Of a stretch of 64,000 nucleotides of DNA, positions 7,393-16,187 are shown in pieces (position 1 is the stretch's first letter; each line of letters opens with the position of its first letter). Both the position numbers and the translations under genes were made by a program. This DNA comes from Terriglobia bacterium (lineage in GTDB: Bacteria > Acidobacteriota > Terriglobia > UBA7540): positions 20,925 to 84,924 of the forward strand of contig JASHPE010000122.1 of NCBI GenBank assembly GCA_030038235.1, given 5' to 3'. The notes below the pieces were generated by a model that worked only from the letters and a program-made list of their open reading frames with translations, did no database searches and had not been told where the DNA came from.

Positions 7393-8743
7393 ACTGCTTG
7401 AGCTTGTTGTGCAAGGTCTTCAAACTGATGCCCAGCATCTGGGCCGCCCGGGTCTTGTTATTGCCGGCGAAGGCCAGGGTTTCCACAATGAGACGGCGCT
7501 CGGCCTCTTCGACGGTAAGCCCGGGCCGGAGCCGGAGGCCGTCGTCCGCCGCCAACATCGTGCGGCCAAACTCGGCTGAGATATCTTTTCGCCGCAGCAC
7601 GTCCTCGCTGCAAACTACCACGCCGCGCTCCAGAGTGTTCCGGAGTTCGCGCGCGTTGCCCGGCCAAGAATAGTGGCGAAACGTCTCCAACACCTCGGGG
7701 TCGATGCCTTTTATGTCTCGCCCGTGCTTGCGGTTCAGATCCGCGAGGATCGCAGCCACCATCTCCTCCAGGTCCTCGAGATGATCGCGCAGCGGTGGCA
7801 TTTCGATCTGAACCACGTTCAGCCGGAAATAAAGATCATTGCGGAGTTGCCCCTTGGCAACAGCTTCGGCAGGGACCTTGTTGGTGGCCGCAAGCACGCG
7901 GACATCGACCGAAATCTCGTGTTTGCTGCCAAGACGCCGGACCCGCGAGTCTTCGAGCACGCGGAGGAGCTTGGCCTGTGTGGGCAGCGGCATCTCGCCG
8001 ATTTCATCGAGCAGTAACGTGCCGGTATCGGCAAGCTCGAAGCATCCCAGCCGGCGCTCGTTGGCGCCGGTAAAGGCGCCCTTTTCGTGTCCGAAGATTT
8101 CGCTTTCCATCAGGCTCTCGGGAATCGCAGCGCAGTTCACCGCCACGAAGGCCCGCGAAGCGCGCGGACTCAGGTCGTGGATGGTGCGCGCGGCCAGCTC
8201 TTTGCCCGTCCCGCTCTCTCCCGTGATCAGCACCGATGCCGATGAGGGCGCCACCTGCTCGATCAGCCGCATCACGTCCTGCATGGGTTTCGAGCTGCCC
8301 ACCAGGCGGCCCAGCAGTCCGGCATCGCGCAGACGCCGGTTGGCGATTTCAAGCTGCCGGGCGCTATCGTGCCTCTCGATGGAGTTGCGCAGTTCCACCT
8401 GCAAACGCGCCGGATCGATGGGCTTCTCGACGAAATTCAGCGCGCCCAACTTCGTAGCCTCCACCGCTTCCTCGATGGTGGCCTGGCCGGTCAGGATCAT
8501 GAGAGCCGTCGCCGGCCATTCCTCACGCACGCGCTTCAGCAGTTCCATACCCGTCATCCGCGGCATCCGCAGATCCGATATGACGATCTGGGGCTCGAAT
8601 GACGGCAGCTTGGCAACGGCTTCTTCGCCGTCGGCCGCCGTATCGGTGTCGTATCCCCAGGCCCCGAGAAGATCGGCCAGACCTCGGCGCTCGCTGAGAT
8701 CGTCCTCCACGATCAGGACCCGTGCTTTTTTGCCGTTTGCCAT
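7370..8743 (-). CDS. NtrC-family sigma-54-dependent response regulator
   Basis: This encodes 457 residues in the classic three-domain order. The receiver domain (about 7-120) has the acidic pocket Asp14/Asp15, phospho-acceptor Asp57 in ISDLRMP, and Lys107 in EKPID. The AAA+ activator domain (about 145-380) has Walker A GESGTGKE, the sigma-54 contact GAFTGA, and Walker B LLLDEIGEM. A Fis-type helix-turn-helix ends the protein (NNKTRAAQMLGISLKTLHNKL). It therefore activates RpoN-dependent promoters when phosphorylated by the downstream kinase, whose gene overlaps its 3' end. The targets are not evident. The RpoN gene is outside the window. Confidence 0.95.
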   Translation of the reverse strand: MANGKKARVLIVEDDLSERRGLADLLGAWGYDTDTAADGEEAVAKLPSFEPQIVISDLRMPRMTGMELLKRVREEWPATALMILTGQATIEEAVEATKLGALNFVEKPIDPARLQVELRNSIERHDSARQLEIANRRLRDAGLLGRLVGSSKPMQDVMRLIEQVAPSSASVLITGESGTGKELAARTIHDLSPRASRAFVAVNCAAIPESLMESEIFGHEKGAFTGANERRLGCFELADTGTLLLDEIGEMPLPTQAKLLRVLEDSRVRRLGSKHEISVDVRVLAATNKVPAEAVAKGQLRNDLYFRLNVVQIEMPPLRDHLEDLEEMVAAILADLNRKHGRDIKGIDPEVLETFRHYSWPGNARELRNTLERGVVVCSEDVLRRKDISAEFGRTMLAADDGLRLRPGLTVEEAERRLIVETLAFAGNNKTRAAQMLGISLKTLHNKLKQYESQPQS

Positions 8744-9400
8744 GAGTTCCCCGATGCCTGTCTTAGTATATCGTCTCCGGGCAGATGCCGCGCGGCAGAC
8801 CCGGCGACGATCGAGCCTCCACTATCACGGTTGCGCCCCCGGCCATCAGGGCAAAGAGGCGGCGAAGCGCTCGTGGAACATTTGATTGATTCCAAAGAAC
8901 CTTCCAGCTTCATTTCGACCACATTTTCAGATCCTAGCACCTGACGCGCTCGGGTAGCCGGGGCAGGCTGCCAGGATGGACGATCGGCCTTGCTGAGGCG
9001 TCCGCCGGCTGAAAGCACATCCGGATCTGTGACTGATTCCAAGCGATATTCCAGCTTTGTTCGTAGGCCATGTTTCACTCGAAGCGGCGACGGTGGGCAT
9101 TCGGGCACGAAAACCGCTTGTGGCAGGGTTAAGCGGGTGTGACGGGCGCACGTGTAGGAACATGGCCGCCCCGGCTCCTTAGGAAATAGGTTAGCACTAT
9201 CCGGCAGCGTTGTCAAGGGGTTTTTCGAGGCCCTTGTTCTAGGCTAGTCGGAACAGCGACAGTCAGCGAGTAGTTAATCGCTCCCGGTTGGAAGCCGCGG
9301 ACCACCACGAAGGGCTTGGGCGAGCTTGGCGAAGAACATCACACTCCAGCCACATCCGCTTGAAAGTTACTTGCTGCTTGCGTAATTCTGGAGGCGACCC
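8744..9400. other. Long leader/intergenic region upstream of the two-component operon
   Basis: This 657-nt gap separates the divergent NtrC-like gene and the ADOP permease. It holds no supported gene. An open frame across 8713-9216 overlaps the regulator start and has no motif. Two inverted copies of the TTTRGAATCARC-type motif lie at 8879-8906 and 9027-9053, oriented toward the regulator. A possible sigma-70 promoter lies at 9188-9216. If used, the operon would have a leader of roughly 440 nt. Confidence 0.55.
9188..9216 (-). promoter_or_regulatory. Candidate promoter for the two-component operon
   Basis: On the minus strand TTGACA (9211-9216) is separated by 17 nt from TAACCT (9188-9193), a three-of-six match to the -10 consensus. 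It faces the NtrC-like gene, about 440 nt upstream of its start. This is consensus evidence only. Confidence 0.35.
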
Positions 9401-11875
9401 TTGATCGAGGACTGCGTGAGCCTTCTGCGGAATATCTCATACAGCGCGCGGGTGTTAAGCAGGAATCCCGGCTTTACAACCGTCGCGATACTCTCGCTGG
9501 CGCTGGGCATCGGCGCCAACACGGGGATATTCACGCTCGTCGATGCCCTGCTCCTGCGGGAACTCCCCGTCCTGCAACCGGAAGGACTGGTCGAAATCTC
9601 AGCGATCCGCAACGGTCGCGCGATTCCGTTCTCGTATCCGATGTTCCAGGAACTGGACCGCGGACAGCGGGTCTTCTCTGAACTTATCGGCTGGAGCCAC
9701 GGTGAGATTTCCGACGTGGAGATCGACGGCCGCCTTTCGCAGGCCAGCGTGGACTCCGTCACTGGCAATTACTATGCTGCGCTCGGCACCTTTCCTCTCC
9801 TGGGCCGGCTGATCGCGCCCGGCGATGCGCCTACGGGCAACGGTATACCTTCCCCGGTCGCGGTGCTTGGCTACGACTATTGGCAACGTCGCTTCGGTGG
9901 CGATCCAAAGGTGATCGGAAGGCAGATTGCCGTCAGGGGGCAGGCATTCGCCGTCATCGGCGTGACTCGCAAATGGTTCACGGGGATGACGACGGGCGAG
10001 CCGCCCGACATCACGACACCGATGAAGGGCACCGACACCCGCGCACTGCTTTGGGTGCAGGTCACCGGCCGGTTGAAGGATGGCGTGCGGCTGTCGGAGG
10101 CTCGCGCGCAGCTCCAATCGTTCTGGCAGGCGCTGCTGCTCGCCAGTGTTTCGACCGAGACTCCCGGATTACGACGGCAGGCGTTTCTCTCCATGGGTCT
10201 GGATGTCTCACCTGTGGCAACCGGAGTAGCTCGCGACCTTCGCGCTCGCTTTACAAGGCCCCTCTACGTGCTTCTCGGCATTGTGGGACTCATCCTCCTG
10301 GTGGCGTGCGTGAATCTGGCGAATCTGATGCTGGCGCGAGCGGCGGTCCGCAATCAAGAGATCAGCGTGCGCCTTGCCCTCGGAGCCGGCCGGTGGTCAC
10401 TTGCCCGCCAGGTGCTCGCGGAAAGCCTGACACTCTCGATAGCCGGGGCCTTGCTGGGAATCGCCTTCGCTTACTGGGGCAGCGGACTGCTGGTGCGGCT
10501 TATGACGCAAGGATATCTGACCCCGGTTGCGCTGGACCTCAGCCCCGACTGGCACGTGCTCTCCCTCACCGGGGCAGCGACCACCGTGACAGCCCTACTT
10601 TTTGGCATTGTCCCCGCCTGGCGATCTTCGCGTCAGGATCCGGCTTCTGTTCTACAGCAAAGCGGGCGGCGTTTTGCCGGAACAACTGCGGGGCTGAGCA
10701 AGGTTCTGATGGTCGCGCAGGTTTCTCTCTCTCTTGTGTTGCTGTTGGGCGCCGGACTCTTGCTGCGGAGCTTCGAGCGGCTCTCTGCCGTGAATCCCGG
10801 GTTCGATGAGAGTGTGCTCCAGATAAGCCTGCATCGACGTCCAGGCAGCCCGCCGCTGACCGATGTAACCGGGTATCAAAGGCAGCTCATCGAGCGGATC
10901 TCCGGCAATCCGCAGATTGTCGCAGCCGGGCTATCGAACCTTACGGGACTCGTCCAGGGAGCATGGGAGGAAACGGTGTCGGCGCCGGGCGTTTCCGTGA
11001 ATCCTCGCAACGCCTTCGTGGCGACGTCGCTCATGGTGTCGCCGGGCTTTCTTCGAACGCTCGGAATCAACGTGGTTCGCGGCCGCGATTTTACATGGGC
11101 TGACGACGATCATCACCCGCGGGTCGCCGTTATCAGCAGCAGCCTGGCCATGAAGCTTTTCGCGCCAGGTGATGCCATCGGCCAACGTGTTCGTTTTGGC
11201 GTGATGCCCGAACTTCAGGACCTTCAGATCGTGGGTGTGGCGACTGATGCCCGCCTTTTCGATATTCGCGACGCAAGCTCCCCGCTGATCTATCTCGCAA
11301 ATGCTCAATATGCCGGATCTGCTCTATTTGGCCCCACGGACCTTGACGGATTGTTCGTGCGCAGCCGGGAATCGCCTGAAGCAGTGACCAGAACTGTGGA
11401 ACATGACGTCGAGTCGCTCGGACACGATTACCCGGTCGGCGTCAGGACGCTCGCGCAGGAGGTCAGCAGCGAGCTTGTGTCGGATCGAGTGGTAGCCGTG
11501 CTTTCCGGATTCTTCGCAGCTCTGGCCCTTTTGCTGGCTTCGGTCGGCCTCTACGGATTGACATCCTACGCCGTCACTCGCCGCACGCGCGAGGTTGGGA
11601 TTCGAGCGGCGCTGGGCGCGGGCCCGGCAACGCTTCTCCGCGCCGTCCTGCGAGACACTCTTAGGCTGGTTCTGGCCGGAATAGCTCTTGGAATCCCGTT
11701 CGCGCTGGCCGTCAGCCGTCTCATTGCGCGCATGCTATTCGGGGTTTCGCCCTCCGATTTGCCAACGATCGCCTTCGTCTCGCTGGTCTTACTTGTGGTC
11801 GCGGTGCTCGCTGCTTACCTGCCGGCGCGCCGGGCATCGCGAATCGATCCCATGGTCGCGCTCCGAACCGAGTGA
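9401..11875 (+). CDS. ADOP-family ABC-type permease (MacB/FtsX-like)
   Basis: This encodes 824 residues. The TTG start is supported by GGAGG 6 nt upstream. Two repeated units, each a MacB-type periplasmic core plus an FtsX membrane domain, give about eight transmembrane helices. The N-terminal helix is in [19 protein letters not shown], FtsX helices follow near [20 protein letters not shown], a second unit starts at [19 protein letters not shown], and the end is [16 protein letters not shown]. No ATPase is encoded nearby, as usual for ADOPs. It lacks the N-terminal prefix domain found in the copy at 32812 and has no adjacent PadR gene. The substrate is unknown; export of a small molecule or peptide is the family-level guess. 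Confidence 0.9.
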   Translation: MIEDCVSLLRNISYSARVLSRNPGFTTVAILSLALGIGANTGIFTLVDALLLRELPVLQPEGLVEISAIRNGRAIPFSYPMFQELDRGQRVFSELIGWSHGEISDVEIDGRLSQASVDSVTGNYYAALGTFPLLGRLIAPGDAPTGNGIPSPVAVLGYDYWQRRFGGDPKVIGRQIAVRGQAFAVIGVTRKWFTGMTTGEPPDITTPMKGTDTRALLWVQVTGRLKDGVRLSEARAQLQSFWQALLLASVSTETPGLRRQAFLSMGLDVSPVATGVARDLRARFTRPLYVLLGIVGLILLVACVNLANLMLARAAVRNQEISVRLALGAGRWSLARQVLAESLTLSIAGALLGIAFAYWGSGLLVRLMTQGYLTPVALDLSPDWHVLSLTGAATTVTALLFGIVPAWRSSRQDPASVLQQSGRRFAGTTAGLSKVLMVAQVSLSLVLLLGAGLLLRSFERLSAVNPGFDESVLQISLHRRPGSPPLTDVTGYQRQLIERISGNPQIVAAGLSNLTGLVQGAWEETVSAPGVSVNPRNAFVATSLMVSPGFLRTLGINVVRGRDFTWADDDHHPRVAVISSSLAMKLFAPGDAIGQRVRFGVMPELQDLQIVGVATDARLFDIRDASSPLIYLANAQYAGSALFGPTDLDGLFVRSRESPEAVTRTVEHDVESLGHDYPVGVRTLAQEVSSELVSDRVVAVLSGFFAALALLLASVGLYGLTSYAVTRRTREVGIRAALGAGPATLLRAVLRDTLRLVLAGIALGIPFALAVSRLIARMLFGVSPSDLPTIAFVSLVLLVVAVLAAYLPARRASRIDPMVALRTE

Positions 11876-11942
11876 CCGCGCGATTCACTTTATAGCGGCG
11901 AACTGTGGCGGCGCTCTGTGGGCGCCGGCAATAGGAGACACG

Positions 11943-12713
11943 ATGAACGGAGTCCCGCGATTTGATCTAAGAGGCCAGGTAGCGCTTGTGACAGGATCCG
12001 CCCGCGGTCTTGGACGCGCCATCGCGTTGGCGTTGGCGCATGCCGGAGCGGACGTCGCCCTCGGGTTGCGCGACGTGAATACCGGCGGCGATTTGGCGGC
12101 TGAAATTGAAAGCCTGGGCCACCGGGCGCTGCCACTGCAGATGGACATGACGCGTATGGACCAGATCTTCCGCGCGGTCGATGATGCCGCCGCCCATTTC
12201 GGACGGCTCGACATCCTGGTGAATAATGCCGGCGTGGCTCCGGAGAATCCAGCAGAGAAGGTACGCGAGGAGGACTTCGATCTGACACTGGCCGTGAACC
12301 TGAAAGGAACATTCTTCGCGAGCCAGGCGGCCGGACGCGCGATGATCCGCCAGAATGGCGGGCGCATTATCAACATGAGTTCGCAGGCGGGATTCGCGGC
12401 GCTGCCGACGGAGTCCGTCTACTGCATGACGAAGGCCGGCATCGCTCACCTCACGAAATGCCTGGCCGTCGAGTGGGGACGGTACAACATCGCCGTGAAC
12501 GCGGTCGCGCCGACGTTCATCCACACGCCGGGCACCCAAGCGGCGCTCGCGGATCCTGCGTTTCGAGCCGACGTGGTGGAGCGCATCGCGGCCCTGCATC
12601 GCATCGGCGAACCCATGGAAGTGGCGGGCGTAGTCGTATTCCTCGCTTCACCGGCCGCGTCGCTGATTACGGGCCACACGATTCTGATCGACGGCGGCTG
12701 GACAGCGAGATGA
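11943..12713 (+). CDS. SDR-family NAD(P)-dependent oxidoreductase
   Basis: This encodes 256 residues, a classical short-chain dehydrogenase. The Rossmann motif TGSARGLG lies at about 17-24, NNAG at 94-97, the catalytic Ser near 146-147, and Tyr160-x3-Lys164 in YCMTK. The C-terminal LITGHTILIDGGW is typical of FabG-like and sugar-acid dehydrogenases. The ATG at 11943 has AGGAGA nearby, although the frame is open much further upstream into the permease gene. It follows the ADOP permease by about 70 nt and precedes a sugar-metabolism cluster, so a role in sugar or sugar-acid oxidation is possible. The substrate cannot be read from the sequence. Confidence 0.9.
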   Translation: MNGVPRFDLRGQVALVTGSARGLGRAIALALAHAGADVALGLRDVNTGGDLAAEIESLGHRALPLQMDMTRMDQIFRAVDDAAAHFGRLDILVNNAGVAPENPAEKVREEDFDLTLAVNLKGTFFASQAAGRAMIRQNGGRIINMSSQAGFAALPTESVYCMTKAGIAHLTKCLAVEWGRYNIAVNAVAPTFIHTPGTQAALADPAFRADVVERIAALHRIGEPMEVAGVVVFLASPAASLITGHTILIDGGWTAR

Positions 12714-12763
12714 CGAAGGTGTGACTCGGGCGAATACTCGAAGACCCGCGGCGGTGAGAAATT

Positions 12764-12942
12764 AGGATCTTTGTTCTCTGTGCCCAAAGATCTTTCAACA
12801 CAGAGGCCACTGAGCCTCCGTGAACCTTGTGTCTAGAGGCTTCCCAGCACGAAGGTCACGGAGAATTGGGTTTGGTTGCGGCCAAGGCAGGTTGAGAACT
12901 TCGATCACAGAGGCCACCGAGAAAGGATTCATCTCTCCGTGG
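12764..12942. repeat. CACAGAGG-type dispersed repeats, locus 1
   Basis: Intergenic copies of a degenerate unit: TTCTCTGTGCCCAAAGATC then CACAGAGGCCACTGAG with CTCCGTGA (12764-12842), and CACAGAGGCCACCGAG with CTCTCCGTGG (12903-12942). The second copy supplies the stop region of the Crp/Fnr gene. Related units occur near 26804, 37640-37746 and 52913-52977. Confidence 0.7.
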
Positions 12943-13648
12943 CGACAGCGCGTTTGGTTCCGGCGGCCTGCACTTCCAGTTCATCCATGTCAAGCACAAT
13001 CACGCGGCGACGTTCCATCTTGATGATCCCCCGGTCCACAAATCGTCTCAGGTTGCGGGACACAAGGTCGCGCACCGTGCCGATTTCAGCGCCGATCTCC
13101 TGATTGCTTTCATCGAGCGGAAACTCCACGCCCCGGCGCGTCCGGACACCGGAAGCAAGAGCGCGGGCGCGGAGGAAGCGAGCCAGGCGATGGCTCACCT
13201 CCTTGAGTGACAGCTCCTCCACGAGGCTGGTGAGATAGCGGAAGCGGGAGGCGAGAGTGCGGATCACTGCAAAGGCCACGCCCGAATTGCCGCGACAGAG
13301 GTCCAAGAACTCACGTTTGGGAAGGAACAGCAGCGTGGAATCGTCGAGCGCCACCGCCGAGGTCGGAAACGCGCCGCCGTCGAACAAAGGCAGTTCGGCC
13401 ACGGTGGAACCGGCGCGCTCCACGGCCAGAATCTGCTCGCGGCCACTGTCCGCCATCTTGAAGAGCTTCACAGCGCCGGATTGGACGATGAAGAGGCCGT
13501 CGCAAGCGTCGCCCTCCGCAAACAGCATTTCGTCGCGGACCAACTGCCGCACCACGCAGTGACGCGCCAGCGTACGCAGCTCCTCAACCGGGAGTACGGC
13601 GAAAAAAGGCACGCGGCGCAGCGCTTCAAGGGGATCAAGAGCGGCCAT
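12929..13648 (-). CDS. Crp/Fnr-family transcriptional regulator
   Basis: This encodes 239 residues. A cyclic-nucleotide-binding-like beta barrel fills the first ~120 residues (EMLFAEGDACDGLFIVQSG, then AELPLFDGGAFPTSA). A long dimer helix follows (VIRTLASRFRYLTSLVEEL), then a winged helix-turn-helix with DESNQEIGAEIGTVRDLVSR. No N-terminal cysteine cluster of the FNR type is seen, so iron-sulfur oxygen sensing is unlikely. The gene points away from the sugar cluster starting at 13856 and may regulate it; this is a contextual guess. Its last codons (VATER) and stop lie in a dispersed CACAGAGG-type repeat. Confidence 0.92.
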   Translation of the reverse strand: MAALDPLEALRRVPFFAVLPVEELRTLARHCVVRQLVRDEMLFAEGDACDGLFIVQSGAVKLFKMADSGREQILAVERAGSTVAELPLFDGGAFPTSAVALDDSTLLFLPKREFLDLCRGNSGVAFAVIRTLASRFRYLTSLVEELSLKEVSHRLARFLRARALASGVRTRRGVEFPLDESNQEIGAEIGTVRDLVSRNLRRFVDRGIIKMERRRVIVLDMDELEVQAAGTKRAVATER

Positions 13649-13697
13649 GAAGGCATCTTAAGCTGCGCGGGCCGAAACTTAAAGCGCTCGCCTGCTC

Positions 13698-13762
13698 GTA
13701 GCCGCGAGTTTAGCTCGCCACGTGCGGCGTAACGCCGCCTCCGCGCTAAATTAACGCGCTAC
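13698..13762. repeat. Intergenic imperfect hairpin (GTAGC...GCTAC)
   Basis: GTAGCcGCGagTTTAGC at the left pairs, with small bulges, with GCTAAAttaaCGCgCTAC at the right, around an inner GGCGTAACGCC palindrome. It lies between the divergent Crp/Fnr regulator and the sugar cluster. It looks like a repetitive palindrome rather than a terminator, because no T-run follows. Confidence 0.5.
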
Positions 13763-13855
13763 CGCCATTTTTCGCCTGTCGCCCACGGCAGAGGTTTATA
13801 ATTTACGGTCCCACGCCGGGAATCCGGCGAACGCAATGATCGCGAGGAGAATTCC

Positions 13856-14815
13856 ATGAGAGTAGGCGTTTTCACAGCGCTTTTTTCCAAGCTCAGCCTG
13901 GACGAAGTGATCGGCAAGATCAAGCCCCTCGGCATTCGAACGGTGGAACTCGGCACCGGCAACTACCCGGGCGATCCGCATATCAAACTCGATTGGTTGA
14001 AGAATGCGGGGAAGCTGAAAGAGTTCAAACAGAAGCTCGACGACGAAGGCATCTCGATCAGCGCGCTGAGCTGCCACGGCAACCCGCTTCATCCCAACAG
14101 GAAAGTGGGCAGCGCAAACGTTGAGGTCAGCCGCAAGACGATTCAACTTGCGGAGAAGCTCGGCGTCAAGACCGTGATCGACTTCTCAGGCTGCCCCGGC
14201 GATTCCGACAGCGCAAAGTTCCCGAGTTGGTCACCTACTCCCTGGCCGCCGGACTACCTCGATCTGCTCAAATGGCAGTGGGAGAAGAAGGCGATTCCGT
14301 ATTGGACGAAGCACGCGAAGTTCGCGGAGGACCACGGCGTGCGCGTCGCTATCGAGATGCACCCCGGCTTCCTGGTTTACAACCCGGAGACCATGCTCCG
14401 CCTGCGCGCCGAGGCCGGCAAGGCGGTGGGATGCAACTTCGACCCCAGCCACATGTTCTGGCAAGGCATCGACCCGTGCGTGGCGATCCGCGCCCTCGGT
14501 GAGGCGGTGTTTCACTGCCACGCCAAAGACACGAAGATTTACGAGGTCAACTCGAAGGTGAACGGCGTGCTCGATACGAAGCCCTACAGCGACGAGATTC
14601 ATCGCTCGTTCCTGTTCCGCACCGTCGGCTACGGCCATGGCCGCGAGTTCTGGACGGACATGATCTCGACGTTGCAAATGGTGGGCTACGACGAGGTGCT
14701 CTCTATCGAGCACGAAGACAGCTTGATGTCGATCGACGAGGGACTCGCGAAGGCCGCCGCTTTTCTGAACCAGATCGTCATTCGAGAGAAGTTGAAGGAG
14801 ATGTGGTGGGCGTGA
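13856..14815 (+). CDS. Sugar phosphate isomerase/epimerase (xylose-isomerase-like TIM barrel)
   Basis: This encodes 319 residues of the AP-endonuclease-2/xylose-isomerase-like TIM-barrel superfamily. A GAGGAGAA box precedes the ATG. Likely metal and active-site residues appear in the expected strands: Glu in VAIEMHPGF, Asp/His in NFDPSHMFW, the histidines in FHCHAKDT, and a late Glu in LSIEHED. The early WL..LKEFKQKLDDEGISISALSCHG block fits sugar isomerases and epimerases. It is the first gene of a plus-strand group with a Gfo/Idh/MocA dehydrogenase, a XylB-like kinase and a secreted DUF4380 protein, pointing to catabolism of a pentose, inositol or glycoside-derived sugar. The exact substrate is unknown. 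Confidence 0.88.
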   Translation: MRVGVFTALFSKLSLDEVIGKIKPLGIRTVELGTGNYPGDPHIKLDWLKNAGKLKEFKQKLDDEGISISALSCHGNPLHPNRKVGSANVEVSRKTIQLAEKLGVKTVIDFSGCPGDSDSAKFPSWSPTPWPPDYLDLLKWQWEKKAIPYWTKHAKFAEDHGVRVAIEMHPGFLVYNPETMLRLRAEAGKAVGCNFDPSHMFWQGIDPCVAIRALGEAVFHCHAKDTKIYEVNSKVNGVLDTKPYSDEIHRSFLFRTVGYGHGREFWTDMISTLQMVGYDEVLSIEHEDSLMSIDEGLAKAAAFLNQIVIREKLKEMWWA

Positions 14816-14819
14816 GGAA

Positions 14820-14850
14820 AGCAGTGACAAGTGGCAAGTTACAAGTGCCA
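14820..14850. repeat. Heptamer repeat (CAAGTGR type)
   Basis: Successive heptamers CAAGTGG, CAAGTTA and CAAGTGC follow the isomerase stop. The same unit is found at the mraZ-rsmH junction (about 350-376). It is a short tandem repeat and not coding. Confidence 0.6.
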
Positions 14851-14936
14851 AGCAGTTCGCCATTTGTGACTGACGATTGACTCCGGCGGGGGCTACTTGC
14901 CCCTTGTCACTTCTTGATAAACGTGGAGGATTCGGT

Positions 14937-16088
14937 ATGGCAGAAATCAACGTAGCGATCATCGGTCATAAGTTTATGGGGAAGGCCCATTCCAACGCCT
15001 GGAGGCAGGTTAAGCATTTCTTTCCCGGCAATCTCGAGCCTCGCATGAAGGTGCTGTGCGGCAAGGCTTGCACGGAAGAACTGGAGGCGACGGCTCATCT
15101 GCTGGGATGGGAAGAGAGTGACTGCGACTGGCAAAGAGTCGTAGAGCGGGACGACATCGACGTGGTGGACATTGCAACTCCAGGATATCTGCATCACGAC
15201 ATGGCGATCGCTGCCGCGCAAGCCGGAAAACACGTCATTTGCGAAAAGCCCCTCGCCAATACTCTGGCGGATACGAAAGAAATGCTGAAGGCCGTGCAGA
15301 AGGCGGGCGTGAAGCACATGCTGATGCACAACTATCGCAAGATTCCCGCCGTGGCGCTGGTCCGCAAGCTGATCGACGAGGGACGCCTCGGCGACATTTA
15401 TCACTACCACGGCGCTTATCTCCAGGATTGGATCATCGATCCGGAGTTTCCGCTCGTCTGGCGCTTGCAGAAAAAGTATGCAGGCTCCGGAGCGCTCGGC
15501 GATATCGGCGCGCACGCCATCGACCTTGCGCGCTACCTCAACGCCGAATTCAACACCGTGGTCGGCCAGATGACGACATTCATTAAGGAGCGACCGCTGG
15601 TCGCCGAGGACAAAGGCCTGCGCCAAGTCAAGGCCGGCAGCGGGACGGGCAAGGTTACCGTCGACGACGACACCAACTTCCTGGCGCGTTTCTCCAACGG
15701 CAGCGTGGGGGTGTTCGAGTCGTCGCGGTTCGGCGGTGGGCGCAAGAACTGGAACACGTTTCAGATTTACGGGAGCAAAGGGAGCGTGGCTTTCAATCTG
15801 GAACGTATGAACGAGCTTGAGTTCTACGATCGCGAGGAGCCGCAGCAGGAGCAGGGCTTCAAGACCATCAACGTCACCGAGAGCGTACATCCTTACGTCG
15901 GCGCGTGGTGGCCGGCCGGACACATCATCGGGTACGAGCACACGTTCGTCCACGCCATGCACGACTTCCTGACGGCGCTGGAGAATGACACCCTGCCTTC
16001 GCCGAATTTCACCGACGGCGTGAAGAATCAAGCGGTGCTCGAGGCGATCGAGCGGTCGGCCAAGTCGGGGAAGTGGGAGAGGCCGTAA
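14937..16088 (+). CDS. Gfo/Idh/MocA-family oxidoreductase
   Basis: This encodes 383 residues. The ATG at 14937 follows GGAGGA and begins MAEINVAIIGHKFMGKAHS, the nucleotide-binding Rossmann strand. The family motif EKPLA (catalytic Lys) lies at about residues 103-107. GDIGAHAIDLARYL, where the Asp and His of the C-terminal domain act in substrate binding, lies near 190. Length and motif order fit NAD(P)-dependent sugar or inositol dehydrogenases. It lies 121 nt after the TIM-barrel gene and 99 nt before the XylB-like gene, separated in both cases by heptamer repeats. It probably oxidises or isomerises the sugar handled by these neighbours. Substrate unknown. Confidence 0.92.
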   Translation: MAEINVAIIGHKFMGKAHSNAWRQVKHFFPGNLEPRMKVLCGKACTEELEATAHLLGWEESDCDWQRVVERDDIDVVDIATPGYLHHDMAIAAAQAGKHVICEKPLANTLADTKEMLKAVQKAGVKHMLMHNYRKIPAVALVRKLIDEGRLGDIYHYHGAYLQDWIIDPEFPLVWRLQKKYAGSGALGDIGAHAIDLARYLNAEFNTVVGQMTTFIKERPLVAEDKGLRQVKAGSGTGKVTVDDDTNFLARFSNGSVGVFESSRFGGGRKNWNTFQIYGSKGSVAFNLERMNELEFYDREEPQQEQGFKTINVTESVHPYVGAWWPAGHIIGYEHTFVHAMHDFLTALENDTLPSPNFTDGVKNQAVLEAIERSAKSGKWERP

Positions 16089-16187
16089 TAAGAAGCCAGA
16101 AGTCAGAATATGAAAGTCTCGGTCTTCTGTGCGAAGGGCACGACGCCGGAATTCTGACTTCTGAATTCTGACTTCCAGATTCTTTTT
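16089..16187. repeat. Heptamer repeat (TTCTGAM type) in intergenic gap
   Basis: The 99-nt gap contains TTCTGAC, TTCTGAA, TTCTGAC in tandem near its right end and related AGAAGTCAGAA units near its left end. They replace any recognisable ribosome binding site for the following kinase gene. Confidence 0.6.

Noticed and set aside
8879-9053. Sigma-54 promoters ahead of the NtrC-like gene
   Set aside because: The TGG-N9-TTGG spacing is right, but the invariant GC at -12 is replaced by GG in both copies, and the same motif occurs where no gene follows.
8713-9216. A 167-codon frame overlapping the start of the NtrC-like gene
   Set aside because: It overlaps the regulator out of frame, contains two copies of the dispersed motif as translated noise, and lacks any family similarity I can see.
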